64,000 nt of DNA, from positions 1-64,000 of the forward strand of contig JADMII010000003.1 of the NCBI GenBank assembly GCA_015478665.1, read 5' to 3'. Positions 1-7,558 of this stretch are shown here, one piece after another. Origin of the DNA: Dehalococcoidia bacterium (GTDB taxonomy: Bacteria; Chloroflexota; Dehalococcoidia; DSTF01; JACRBR01). Position numbers and translations under genes: made by a program. Position 1 is the first letter of the stretch. Each line of letters starts with the position of its first letter. The notes beneath the pieces were generated by a model. It saw only the letters and a program-made list of their open reading frames with translations, was not told the DNA's origin and did no database searches.

Positions 1-1286
1 GCGCCGACCGGCATCTCCTTGATCTCGCCCTTCGGCGTGTAGACGAAGACCTGGTCCTGGAAGAGGTCGGCCTTCACCGACTCGACGAACTCCTCTGCCT
101 GCGAGATGTCGCGCTGCCATTCGAGCAGTTGCCGGAGCCAGGACATGCGCTCTTCGTAGCGGACGTCGCGCTTGCCGTCCGCGCGACCGCCCTCCTTGTA
201 CCGCCAGTGCGCGGCGACGCCGTACTCCGCGAGCTGGTGCATCTCCTGCGTCCGAATCTGCACCTCGAGCGGCCGCGCGCCGATCGACATCACGGTCGTG
301 TGCAGCGACTGGTAGAGGCTCTCCTTCGGGCTGGCGATGTAGTCGTCGAACTGGCCCGGCATCGGGTGCCAGAGGCCGTGGACGACGCCGAGCGCGTTGT
401 AGCAGTCACCCACGGTGTTCACGACGACGCGCAGCGCCAGCAGGTCGTAGATCTGCTCGAAGCCCTTGTGCTCCGCGGCGTATTTCTCCGCCTTCTGGGC
501 GACCGAGTAGATGTGCTTGGCGCGGCCCTTCACCTCGGCATCGATGCCCTGCTTCTGCAGCTCCTCGCTGAGGATGCGCTCGACCTGGGCGACGTACTTC
601 TCCCGCACCGCGCGCTTCGAGGCGATGAGGCGGGCGATCTGCTTGTAACGCTCGGGCTCGATATAGCGGAACGCGAGGTCTTCGAGCTCCCACTTGATCT
701 GCCAGATGCCGAGGCGGTTCGCCAGCGGCGCGTAGATCTCCATCGTCTCCTGCGCCGTCCGGACGCGCTTCTCGGGCGGCTTGGCGTCGAGCGTGCGCAT
801 GTTGTGGAGCCGGTCGGCGAGCTTGATGATGACGACGCGGATGTCCTCGGCCATCGCCAGGAACATCTTGCGCAGGTTTTCGGCCTGCAGCGCCTGGTCG
901 CCGGGTCGCTCGCCCGGCGCCAGCCAGGCGATCTTGTCGAGCTTCGTCGCCCCGTCGACGAGGCGCGCGACTTCGGCCCCGAAGCGCTTCCGCAGCTCCT
1001 CGTTGGGGACGCCGCAGTCCTCCTGCACGTCGTGCAGCAGCGCCGCCGCGACGGCAGGGCCATCGAGCTGCAGGCCGGCGACCGTCATCGCCGCGTCGAG
1101 CGGGTGGACGATGTAGGGGTCGCCCGTGAGGCGGCGCTGGTCGCAGTGCGCTTCGGCGGCGAAAGCGAACGCCTTCTCGACGAGCGAGACGGAGGCCCGC
1201 GGCAGGTAGCCGGATACGCGGTCGATCAGCGACTGGACGCTCGGCGTCTCGGTCGCCGGCGCCAGCTTCCGGGTGGCCGTATTCAT
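1..1286 (-). CDS. rel: RelA/SpoT (p)ppGpp synthetase/hydrolase, truncated by window edge
   Basis: Minus-strand frame open from the ATG at 1286 to the window edge, about 428 residues seen; it is missing from the ORF track because it runs off the end. It makes and degrades the alarmone (p)ppGpp in the cytoplasm. In order I see the HD hydrolase domain (ALLHDVQED near residue 85, then IIKLADRLHNMRT), the RelA/SpoT synthetase domain (LRVVVNTVGDCYNALG, then DYIASPKESLYQSLHTTV) and the start of the TGS domain (DQVFVYTPKGEIKEMPVG). The hydrolase metal residues look intact, so a bifunctional Rel is likely. The C-terminal ACT part is outside the window. A TATACT box lies 7 nt before the ATG with no room for a Shine-Dalgarno, so translation is probably leaderless. 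Confidence 0.95.
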   Translation of the reverse strand, partial: MNTATRKLAPATETPSVQSLIDRVSGYLPRASVSLVEKAFAFAAEAHCDQRRLTGDPYIVHPLDAAMTVAGLQLDGPAVAAALLHDVQEDCGVPNEELRKRFGAEVARLVDGATKLDKIAWLAPGERPGDQALQAENLRKMFLAMAEDIRVVIIKLADRLHNMRTLDAKPPEKRVRTAQETMEIYAPLANRLGIWQIKWELEDLAFRYIEPERYKQIARLIASKRAVREKYVAQVERILSEELQKQGIDAEVKGRAKHIYSVAQKAEKYAAEHKGFEQIYDLLALRVVVNTVGDCYNALGVVHGLWHPMPGQFDDYIASPKESLYQSLHTTVMSIGARPLEVQIRTQEMHQLAEYGVAAHWRYKEGGRADGKRDVRYEERMSWLRQLLEWQRDISQAEEFVESVKADLFQDQVFVYTPKGEIKEMPVG

Positions 1287-1293
1287 CACTCTG

Positions 1294-1299
1294 AGTATA
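1294..1299 (-). promoter_or_regulatory. -10 element (TATACT) of rel, leaderless arrangement
   Basis: On the minus strand TATACT is followed by 7 nt and then ATG, which puts the expected transcription start at or next to the first codon base. No clear -35 consensus is visible 17 nt upstream. Confidence 0.5.
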
Positions 1300-1629
1300 T
1301 CGCGAAGGTGGCGGACCGATTTGGGCAGACCGCCGGAGTGCGGGCCCCGAGCGCGCCTCTATAGCACCGCGTCGCCGCGGTTCTAGGTTGAAGTACTCAC
1401 ATCAGGTCTTCACATTTGTCCCATTGACATCGGCCCCCCCCGTCGAAGATACTCGTCGCAACCTCACAGGGTCCGCGATGGCGAACAGCAGCGGTGCAAC
1501 GAGTACCGCTTGTGGCCAGCCGAATGATCGACTTCAATATCGTTCCTTACCCTCTCCGGCATTCTGGCGTTCACAGCGACGCTTGCGCTGTTCTACAGGC
1601 GATTCACAGCCGCCGGCATCCTGTTCACG

Positions 1630-1833
1630 GTGTCCGGTTCGGCGGGAATCGGCATCTTCTGGGAACGATGGTCACGACTCGCGGGTGACGACGTGCATAT
1701 CACGGCGCTGTTCAACCCGGTGCGTCCGACGACGGCGCAGTTCGAGCTGCTGGCCACCCACCTGCCGCCACTGCTGATCGGCATCGGCATACTGTCCGTC
1801 ATGGCGTGGCGCCGCGCGAACGAAGGAGGATGA
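1630..1833 (+). CDS. Small membrane protein, unknown; start uncertain or frameshifted
   Basis: I do not recognise this protein. The track starts it at a GTG (1630), but the same frame upstream, back to a TGA at 1525, reads as a convincing membrane segment (LTLSGILAFTATLALFYRR) without any ATG, GTG or TTG. An ATG at 1524 sits in another frame. Either the real start is a rare codon or there is a frameshift near 1530-1560. The visible part has a short hydrophobic stretch near the N-terminus and a C-terminal one (LLIGIGILSVMAWRR) ending in a basic tail. It is followed 3 nt later by the next gene, whose Shine-Dalgarno (AAGGAGG) lies inside this gene's end, so the two are probably cotranscribed. 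Confidence 0.5.
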   Translation: MSGSAGIGIFWERWSRLAGDDVHITALFNPVRPTTAQFELLATHLPPLLIGIGILSVMAWRRANEGG

Positions 1834-1836
1834 CCG

Positions 1837-2322
1837 ATGATTAAGGCGATGAAGTCAGTTGTGAAGTTTCTCGCGTTCTCGTTCGTTGCCGGCGTGATTG
1901 TGACACAAGTCGGCACTGCCCAGACGACGAGCGGCGGTGGGGACTGCGGCTCATCTTGCCCCCCGCCTCCGCCGCCGCCAACGCCCACACCGAATGCGCA
2001 ACAGCTCGCACAGAATATTGGGGCGCAGGCGCCCTACAGCGGCGCGGTTCCGGTCGAGATACAGACGGCCACCGGCCAGAGCACCTGGGGCGGCGTCGCT
2101 GACTGGGCATCAGAGCAGTTGGCTGCAGCAGGTGCGAGCGCAGCCGACATCCATGTCAACTTGGCGACGGGCGAGACGCAACTCATACCCGGCCCGCGCG
2201 TCACGCTCGATGCCGGTGGTGGCGACACTCCGGCTGCACAAGAGACGGCCACCCCACCACCGGCGGATACACCGACGGCCGCATCAGATGCGCCCACCTC
2301 GGGGGAGACGCCAACGCCATGA
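1837..2322 (+). CDS. Secreted Pro/Thr-rich small protein, unknown
   Basis: 161 residues. The start is well supported by AAGGAGG seven bases before the ATG. A signal peptide (KFLAFSFVAGVIVTQVGTAQ) is followed by a short Cys-containing, polyproline segment (CGSSCPPPPPPP), a roughly 100-residue body with no motif I recognise, and a Thr/Pro/Ala-rich tail (PAAQETATPPPADTPT) like the linkers in other secreted proteins of this window. The polyproline run suggests a spacer or a wall-spanning element. The stop overlaps the next ATG (ATGA), so the genes are translationally coupled. Function unknown; probably exported together with its neighbours. Confidence 0.7.
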   Translation: MIKAMKSVVKFLAFSFVAGVIVTQVGTAQTTSGGGDCGSSCPPPPPPPTPTPNAQQLAQNIGAQAPYSGAVPVEIQTATGQSTWGGVADWASEQLAAAGASAADIHVNLATGETQLIPGPRVTLDAGGGDTPAAQETATPPPADTPTAASDAPTSGETPTP

Positions 2323-2753
2323 AGTCGATGATGTTGGCGGCGCTCGTCGCCGCGGCAGTAATCGCATCGACCCGGTCGATCGGCACCGCGCAGGCTGTCG
2401 TTTGCACGGCCGGCTCATCCGATGGCTTTGTCTACAGCCCGGATCAGGTCAATTATGGCTACGAGGCGGATACGACCTGTCCGGTACCAATTACGTACGT
2501 GGGCGTTGCGAGTTGGATTCAACAGATGATGAACTTGCCTGGGAACCCCGGCTGGCAGCGTAACGACTTTCCAGATAGCCTCGCGGGGCACGAAGAAGCG
2601 TTGCAGGCCAAGGTGGAGGACACGTTTTACGTGACGCCCTTCTTTGGTGCGAACTGCAGGCGGGTACTGTCGCTCCATACCATCATCGTGGGGTTGCCTC
2701 CCAGCTCGTCTATGGACATCCATGCCAGCTACTCGCCCGGAACCTGCTATTAA
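2319..2753 (+). CDS. Secreted small protein with four cysteines, unknown
   Basis: 144 residues, starting in a 4-nt ATGA overlap with the previous gene. The N-terminus is a signal peptide (MMLAALVAAAVIASTRSIGTAQA, cleavage probably after AQA). The mature part is about 120 residues, with four Cys (VVCTAG, DTTCPVP, GANCRR and the penultimate C of the C-terminal GTCY) that could form two disulfides outside the cell. No domain recognised. Gene order and coupling tie it to the Pro-rich secreted protein upstream and the membrane protein downstream. Confidence 0.7.
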   Translation: MKSMMLAALVAAAVIASTRSIGTAQAVVCTAGSSDGFVYSPDQVNYGYEADTTCPVPITYVGVASWIQQMMNLPGNPGWQRNDFPDSLAGHEEALQAKVEDTFYVTPFFGANCRRVLSLHTIIVGLPPSSSMDIHASYSPGTCY

Positions 2754-2777
2754 CCGCGAGGCCTCGCTGACGTGCTC

Positions 2778-3005
2778 ATGACAGATTCGCTTACGTCCCG
2801 CGTCTGGGTCTCCTTCCCCTTGGGCGAATGGGTCGTGATTCTCGCGGTCGTGCTCCTGCTGATCGCCGGCGACATCATATTGCTCGTCGCCTGGCGGCGC
2901 ACGCGCGCAGCGTATCGTCTGCTGTTGAGCGGGCAATCCGCGCCCATGATTCTCGCGGAGCGCGCGGACCAGCCGATCGACGAAATCATCGCAATCGGCG
3001 TGTAG
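2778..3005 (+). CDS. Small single-pass membrane protein, unknown
   Basis: 75 residues from the ATG at 2778; a GTG at 2772 in the same frame is the alternative start. It has one strong transmembrane helix (WVVILAVVLLLIAGDIILLVAW) followed by a basic cytoplasmic segment (RRTRAAYRLL) and an acidic C-terminus. Its architecture echoes the C-terminus of the first gene of this cluster (helix followed by AWRR). It lies 24 nt after the preceding gene and is likely the last gene of the unit. No family recognised. Confidence 0.6.
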   Translation: MTDSLTSRVWVSFPLGEWVVILAVVLLLIAGDIILLVAWRRTRAAYRLLLSGQSAPMILAERADQPIDEIIAIGV

Positions 3006-3053
3006 TCTCAAGTCTGCGGTCGATCAGCATTCCGCGACCCGCTGCATCGCTGT

Positions 3054-3059
3054 TATCCT
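3054..3059 (+). promoter_or_regulatory. -10 element (TATCCT) of hisS
   Basis: TATCCT ends 10 nt before the hisS ATG, so the expected mRNA 5' leader is only about 3 nt. The same box occurs at 6926-6931 ahead of another ATG. Confidence 0.45.
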
Positions 3060-3069
3060 GCGCGCACCG

Positions 3070-4359
3070 ATGCCAAACGACGACGACGCCCCACAGCCCC
3101 GAAAATACGCCGCGCCACGCGGCACGAGCGACCTGCTGCCCGAAGCCTGGCCGTACTGGAAGTTCGTGCGCGATACCGGCGAACGCGTCTGCGAGCTGTT
3201 CGGCTACCAGCGCATCGATACGCCGATGTTCGAGAACGCCGGCGTCTTCCTGCGCACCGCCGGCGCCGGCACGGACGTCGTCGAGAAAGAGGTGTATCTC
3301 TTCGAGGACCGCGGCGGCGAACGCTTGGCGCTGCGACCCGAGGGCACCGCGACCGTCATGCGCGCCTACATCGAGCACGGCATGTCGAGTCTGCCGCAGC
3401 CCGTCCGTCTGTACTACATCGCCCCGAACTTCCGCTACGACCGTCCGCAGGCCGGTCGCTATCGCCAGCACACGCAGCTCGGCGTCGAGGCGGTCGGCGA
3501 CGCCGAGCCGATGATCGATGCGGAAGTGATCGACTTGCAGGCGACGTTCTATCGCCAGCTCGGCCTCGCCGCAGTCACGCTCAGGCTGAACTCGATCGGC
3601 GATTCCGTCTGCCGGCCGCGGTACATCGAGGTCCTGCGCGACTACTATCGATCGCACCTCGACGAGGTCTGCGCCGATGACCGCATGCGCTTCGACAAGA
3701 ACCCGCTGCGGCTGCTCGACTGCAAGGAGGACCGCTGCCAGCCGATCATCGCCGGCGCACCGCGCCTGCGCGACTACCTCTGCGACGCCTGCCGACAGCA
3801 CTTCGCGCAGTTGCAGGCGTATCTGCGCGCGCTCGCCATCGACTTCATCCTCGATGAGCGGCTCGTGCGCGGACTCGACTACTACACGCGGACGGTCTGG
3901 GAGTTCCACCCGGCCGAGGAAGGCGCGCAGAGCAGCATCGGCAGCGGCGGTCGCTACGACGGCCTGGTCGAGCTGCTCGGCGGTGTGCCGACGCCCGGTG
4001 TGGGGTTTGGCAGCGGCTTCGAGCGGCTGATCTTCAATCTGAAGCGGCAAGGCGCGCCTGTGCCGCCCGCGCCGCCTCCGGCGCTCTACCTCGCGCACCT
4101 GACGCCGGAAGCGGCGGCGGAAGCGCTGCGCCTCGCCGATGCGGTGCGGTCCGCCGGCGCCGAGGCGGTCGTCGGGCCCCAGGGCCGCAGCCTGAAGGCG
4201 CAGATGCGCCACGCCAACGCCCGCCGCGCCCGCTACGTCGCGATCATCGGCAGCGCGGAGCTGGCCGCCGGCGAAGCCACCCTGCGACAGCTGGCCGACG
4301 GCAGCGAGCGCCGCGTCGCGTTCGATGGGTTGCCGGCAGCGGTCGGGGGCGAGCCGTAG
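3070..4359 (+). CDS. hisS: Histidyl-tRNA synthetase
   Basis: 429 residues, the normal length. Cytoplasmic class II aminoacyl-tRNA synthetase that charges tRNA-His. Visible features: the N-terminal PRGTSDLLPE, motif 2 (FRYDRPQAGRYRQHTQLGVE), the HisRS signature GLDYYTRTVWEF, and motif 3 (GVGFGSGFERLIF). A C-terminal anticodon-binding domain follows (LYLAHLTPEAAAEAL to the end). The start is the first in-frame ATG after a TATCCT box, and there is no Shine-Dalgarno, consistent with a nearly leaderless message. It stands alone in the same direction as the flanking genes. Confidence 0.97.
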   Translation: MPNDDDAPQPRKYAAPRGTSDLLPEAWPYWKFVRDTGERVCELFGYQRIDTPMFENAGVFLRTAGAGTDVVEKEVYLFEDRGGERLALRPEGTATVMRAYIEHGMSSLPQPVRLYYIAPNFRYDRPQAGRYRQHTQLGVEAVGDAEPMIDAEVIDLQATFYRQLGLAAVTLRLNSIGDSVCRPRYIEVLRDYYRSHLDEVCADDRMRFDKNPLRLLDCKEDRCQPIIAGAPRLRDYLCDACRQHFAQLQAYLRALAIDFILDERLVRGLDYYTRTVWEFHPAEEGAQSSIGSGGRYDGLVELLGGVPTPGVGFGSGFERLIFNLKRQGAPVPPAPPPALYLAHLTPEAAAEALRLADAVRSAGAEAVVGPQGRSLKAQMRHANARRARYVAIIGSAELAAGEATLRQLADGSERRVAFDGLPAAVGGEP

Positions 4360-4783
4360 GCCACGGTCGCTATCCGCGCGCCTCGGCGTCGCCGGCGACA
4401 GCTTTCCGGACGGCCGCTTGTCGTATCACGCGCACGACCCGAGAACTATCGTGATATGTCAAGAGAACCGGTTGACGGTAGCTCGTGTATGTGCCAATAT
4501 CGCTCCAACCCGCCTGAAACTCCCCAGTCGCGAGCCGAGGTGGGGATCGGTTCGCAGAAGCGGCGCGCCCCGCGGATGACAGCCGCGGAGCGCGCCAACA
4601 GCGGAGTCCGTCCGGCCTACCCGCTGCACGCGCCATTGTACCCGTCGGCACGGTGGCCCGCAGTCCTCTCTCGTCGGACTCCTGCGCGAAAGGAGGCGCC
4701 ATCGGCAGGTAACGTCGGCGAGTGGCGCGCCTGCGGGGCGTGCAGATTGGGCCGCCCAGGCGGCGGCCAGGGGGAACATTGCC
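4360..4783. other. 424-nt intergenic region with promoter of the SipW/TasA operon
   Basis: No gene supported; the long plus ORF here is a shadow that runs into the next gene in another frame. It contains an inverted repeat TATCACG (4424-4430) / CGTGATA (4450-4456) just upstream of a promoter candidate, and a purine-rich stretch (AGGGGGAACA) before the ATG at 4784. Confidence 0.5.
4472..4500 (+). promoter_or_regulatory. Sigma70-like promoter of the TasA/SipW cassette
   Basis: TTGACG (4472-4477), 17-nt spacer, CAATAT (4495-4500). It sits in a locally AT-richer patch, 16 nt after the inverted repeat TATCACG/CGTGATA, which could be an operator. It would leave a leader of roughly 275 nt before the TasA-like gene. 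Confidence 0.5.
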
Positions 4784-5362
4784 ATGAAGCGCATTGCGCT
4801 CGCGTTGTTCGCGATCGCCGGCGTCGTCGCCGTCGGCGTCTTCGCGACCAGCGCCTACTTCAGCGACACGATCTCGCAGAACAACTTCACGTTCACCACG
4901 GGCACGGCGGATCTCAAGTTCGGGTTCTGCCCGGGAACCGCGCAGGACTGCAGCGGCGTCGCGGCGACGCACGACACGTACACCTTCAGCACCTCGCAGA
5001 CCGTCGGCCCGGGTCTGAGCAACAGCGGCTGCATCGTCATCGAGAACACGGGGCAGTACCTGCTCCATCTGACGGCGCAACTGACCGTCGTCAGCACCAC
5101 GGCCGACGGCATGCAGGACGCGGTCCAGGTTGGCGCCGCATCGGTCGACTCCGCGTGTAATCCCGGCAGCGGCGCCGGGCTGTACGGACCGCAGAGCGTC
5201 CGGACAGCGGCGGGCGCGGGCCCGATTAGCATCGGAGATTTGGCGCCGGGAGCGCGGCTGTACGTGCTGGCCAGCAACAGCTGGAACAGCACAGGCGATC
5301 AGAACACGCTCCAGGGTCAGACGATCGTACTCAACACCTCCGTCACAGGCACGACGGACTAA
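4784..5362 (+). CDS. TasA/camelysin-like matrix protein with SipW-type signal peptide
   Basis: 192 residues. The N-terminus (ALALFAIAGVVAVGVFATSAYFSD) carries the SipW-dependent signal peptide hallmark: a hydrophobic helix ending in AYFSD. The remainder is beta-rich, Thr/Ser/Asn-rich and has four or five cysteines. TasA/camelysin family proteins are cleaved by SipW and assemble into extracellular fibres or sit on the cell surface. The direct neighbour is a SipW-type peptidase, which supports the assignment. Start: ATG with AGGGGGAACATT upstream. A strong GC hairpin follows the stop and may lower expression of the downstream peptidase relative to this abundant substrate. Confidence 0.8.
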   Translation: MKRIALALFAIAGVVAVGVFATSAYFSDTISQNNFTFTTGTADLKFGFCPGTAQDCSGVAATHDTYTFSTSQTVGPGLSNSGCIVIENTGQYLLHLTAQLTVVSTTADGMQDAVQVGAASVDSACNPGSGAGLYGPQSVRTAAGAGPISIGDLAPGARLYVLASNSWNSTGDQNTLQGQTIVLNTSVTGTTD

Positions 5363-5381
5363 CGGTGACACGGCGGCAGCA

Positions 5382-5411
5382 CGGGCGGGCGCGTCTCGGC
5401 GCGTCCGCCCG
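5382..5411 (+). terminator. GC-rich hairpin between substrate gene and sipW (partial terminator/attenuator)
   Basis: Arms CGGGCGGGCGCG (5382-5393) and CGCGTCCGCCCG (5400-5411) pair over 12 positions including one G-T, with a 6-nt loop. No T tract follows, so complete termination is doubtful; partial read-through or RNA stabilisation of the upstream message is more likely. Confidence 0.45.
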
Positions 5412-5437
5412 GAGCTCCGGATGACAGGACCTCTGGT

Positions 5438-5956
5438 ATGGCGCGCGGGCGAGCGGTGAAGGTGACGTGGATCGTCCTCCAGGCGCTCCTGTGGGCTGTC
5501 GTCGCCGGCTTCCTGGCGCTCCTCGCCGTGCCGCGCGTCTCCCGCTTCGAGATCTTCATCGTCCGCAGCGGCAGCATGGAGCCGACGATCCGCACCGGCG
5601 GCGTCGTGCTGGTCGACACGCGGGCGCGCGAGCTGCGCGTTGGGCAGGTGGGGTCGTTCCGCGACGGCAAGGGCGACATCGTCACCCATCGCGTCGTCGC
5701 GCTCCGCGACGGCGGCTACGTGACGCGCGGCGATGCGAACCGCACCGATGACAGCACGCTTCGCCGGCCGGCAGATGTCGTCGGCGCCGAGCGCTGGACG
5801 CTGCCGTATCTCGGCTACGCGCTCTACCTGCTGGAGCGTCCGTTCATCTTCATACTGCTCCTGGGGTCGACCGGCGGCTACCTCGTCATCAGCGAACTCG
5901 CGGCGATCTGGCGCGAGATCAAGAACCTACGCCGGTCCGACGAGACGGCGCCGTGA
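5438..5956 (+). CDS. sipW: SipW-like (ER/archaeal-type) signal peptidase I
   Basis: 172 residues. Membrane-bound serine protease that removes signal peptides of SipW-type substrates. An N-terminal membrane anchor (LLWAVVAGFLALLAVP) is followed by the catalytic Ser in SGSMEPTI and, instead of the bacterial Lys, a His in DIVTHRVV, as in ER/archaeal-type enzymes. RGDANRTDD is the conserved GDN-like box. A second hydrophobic segment lies near the C-terminus (FIFILLLGSTGGYLVI). It is flanked on both sides by proteins with AYF(S/T)D signal peptides, and its stop overlaps the next gene's GTG start (GTGA), so coupling is tight. Confidence 0.9.
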   Translation: MARGRAVKVTWIVLQALLWAVVAGFLALLAVPRVSRFEIFIVRSGSMEPTIRTGGVVLVDTRARELRVGQVGSFRDGKGDIVTHRVVALRDGGYVTRGDANRTDDSTLRRPADVVGAERWTLPYLGYALYLLERPFIFILLLGSTGGYLVISELAAIWREIKNLRRSDETAP

Positions 5957-6798
5957 GACGCGCGCTCTTCCTTACGGCGTTCGGGCTGCTCTTCGCGGTA
6001 GCCGGCGTCTCGCTCACCTCGGCCTACTTCACCGACACCGTCAGCATCGGCGCCTCGTTCGTCGCCGCCATCTCGACGGCGACCGCGACGCCAGCGATCA
6101 CGCCGACCGTGAGCGCGACCGTGACGCCGGACGCGAGCCCGACACAGACGGCGACGCGCACCGTCACGCGGACAGCGACGCGCACGGCGACTCCCGGCGC
6201 GACGACGACGCCAGCGCAGTGCGACGGCGATGCGAAGCTCGCGTTCGACCCTGAGGAGACGAAGCTCACCGGCGACGGGCCATTCGACGCCACGATCAGC
6301 ATCAAGAGCAAGGACGGAGCGGCCGCCGCGCTGCACGTCGTGCTCGGCCTCCAGACGGCTGACGGCGCGAGCTACATCGAGCGCCTGACGTTCGCGAACG
6401 GCCAGACGTGGGAGGTCAACGGCGCTCCCGGCTTCACGCTGTACGACGTCGGCACCATCGGCCCCGGCGCCTCGGCGGAGATCAGATTCCGGCTCGAGCC
6501 CACGGCGCACTGGCAGAGCGACCGGCCGCCGCTGCAGGCGACGATCGCGATCGGCATCGCGCGCGCCGAGTGCGTGAAGCACGCCGACGACGTCGGCGCG
6601 AAGATCAGGGTCAAGCGCCAGCCGGCGACCGCCACCGCGACGCGGACGCGCACGCCAACCGCCGCCGCCACGCCCACGCAGACCAGCACGCCCACGGCGA
6701 CGGGCACCGCGTCGGCGACCGCCACCGCCGCAGACACACCGACGCCCCCGGCGCCCTCGACCGATACACCGACGCCCACTGCGACGCTGGCGCCGTAA
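5953..6798 (+). CDS. SipW-dependent surface protein with Thr-rich stalks
   Basis: 281 residues, GTG start overlapping the sipW stop. The signal peptide (FLTAFGLLFAVAGVSLTSAYFTD) has the AYFTD end typical of SipW substrates. Then come a Thr/Pro-rich stalk (about residues 38-90, TATRTVTRTATRT-like), a compact domain of about 130 residues (residues 92-222, CDGDAKLAFDPEETKLTG to GAKIRVKRQ) resembling a beta-sandwich adhesin fold, and a second TATPT-rich tail to the C-terminus. It has no LPXTG-type anchor, so it may attach through the tail or through partner fibres. Probably a minor matrix or adhesin partner of the TasA-like protein. Confidence 0.7.
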   Translation: MRRALFLTAFGLLFAVAGVSLTSAYFTDTVSIGASFVAAISTATATPAITPTVSATVTPDASPTQTATRTVTRTATRTATPGATTTPAQCDGDAKLAFDPEETKLTGDGPFDATISIKSKDGAAAALHVVLGLQTADGASYIERLTFANGQTWEVNGAPGFTLYDVGTIGPGASAEIRFRLEPTAHWQSDRPPLQATIAIGIARAECVKHADDVGAKIRVKRQPATATATRTRTPTAAATPTQTSTPTATGTASATATAADTPTPPAPSTDTPTPTATLAP

Positions 6799-6925
6799 GG
6801 CGCTCCGTGCTCAGGCGGTCACCTGTCACTCGCGCGGCCTGGCGGCGAGCGAGGCCGAGGCGCGTCCTGCACGAACCGTCGGCATCGGCACCGACGTAGT
6901 CCGGCCCTCGCACGAACCCGTACGT

Positions 6926-6991
6926 TATCCTGTGCCGATGACCGGATTCGACGCCTGTTCCCGGACCGGAGACCACCGCCCGCATGCCTGA
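6926..6991 (+). promoter_or_regulatory. TATCCT -10 box and overlapping 17-codon upstream ORF before the GNAT gene
   Basis: TATCCT (6926-6931) is followed 6 nt later by an ATG (6938) that opens a 17-residue ORF ending at 6991, overlapping the ATG of the acetyltransferase (6984) in another frame. This could be a leaderless upstream ORF or only the transcription start region. Real translation is unproven. Confidence 0.3.
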
Positions 6992-7487
6992 CATGCTCGT
7001 CCGCCTCTACGATCTGCCCGATGCGGCGCCCTACCATGCACGTGCGTCGGCGGCCGGCGTCCGCGTCCGCCGGCTCGACGCGTGGGACCGTACGCACCTG
7101 CGACGCTTCGTCGGCGAACGTTTCAGCGAGGAGTGGGCCGCCGAGGCGGACTTCGCCTTTGGCGGCGGCCATCCGATCGCCGGCTTCGTTGCCGTGAAGG
7201 ACGGTGAGATCGTCGGCTTCGCCGTGTACGAGAGCAGCCGGCGCGGATTCTTCGGCCCGACCGGCGTGCGCGAGGACCTGCGCGGCTATGGCATCGGCGC
7301 CGTGCTCCTCTTCCGGTGCCTCGAGAGCATGCGGGAGATGGGCTACGCCTACGCGATCATCGGCGGCGTCGGCCCGGCGGCGTTCTACGACAAGGTCTGC
7401 GGCGCCCGCGTCATCGAAGGCAGCGAGCGGTCGGTCTACGGTGAGCTGTACGAAGAGCAGCGGGCGCGCCGCCAGCAGCGCGCCTGA
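6984..7487 (+). CDS. GNAT-family N-acetyltransferase
   Basis: 167 residues. Cytoplasmic acetyl-CoA-dependent acyltransferase; substrate unknown. The acetyl-CoA loop is visible as VREDLRGYGIGAVLL (R-G-x-G-x-G), preceded by the beta strands GFVAVKDGEIVGFAVYE and followed by GGVGPAAFYDKVCGARVI, the usual final motif B region. The start is an ATG; a second in-frame ATG three codons later (MPDM) is possible. The window gives no substrate clue; it precedes the prfA run by 71 nt and may be transcribed separately. Confidence 0.8.
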   Translation: MPDMLVRLYDLPDAAPYHARASAAGVRVRRLDAWDRTHLRRFVGERFSEEWAAEADFAFGGGHPIAGFVAVKDGEIVGFAVYESSRRGFFGPTGVREDLRGYGIGAVLLFRCLESMREMGYAYAIIGGVGPAAFYDKVCGARVIEGSERSVYGELYEEQRARRQQRA

Positions 7488-7558
7488 CCGCTCCGATCCC
7501 ACGTCCCGGCCTCCAGGACCAAGCCTTCGCTACACTGCAGCGGAAGGATGGCAGCCGG

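Noticed and set aside
129-1364. 411-aa plus-strand ORF opposite rel
   Set aside because: It is the antisense shadow of the RelA/SpoT gene, whose domains are unmistakable on the minus strand.
2986-4212. 408-aa minus ORF
   Set aside because: Antisense to hisS; low-complexity Arg/Ala/Glu composition typical of GC-rich shadows.
4370-5689. 439-aa minus ORF across the TasA/sipW genes
   Set aside because: Antisense to two genes with clear motifs; no domain visible.
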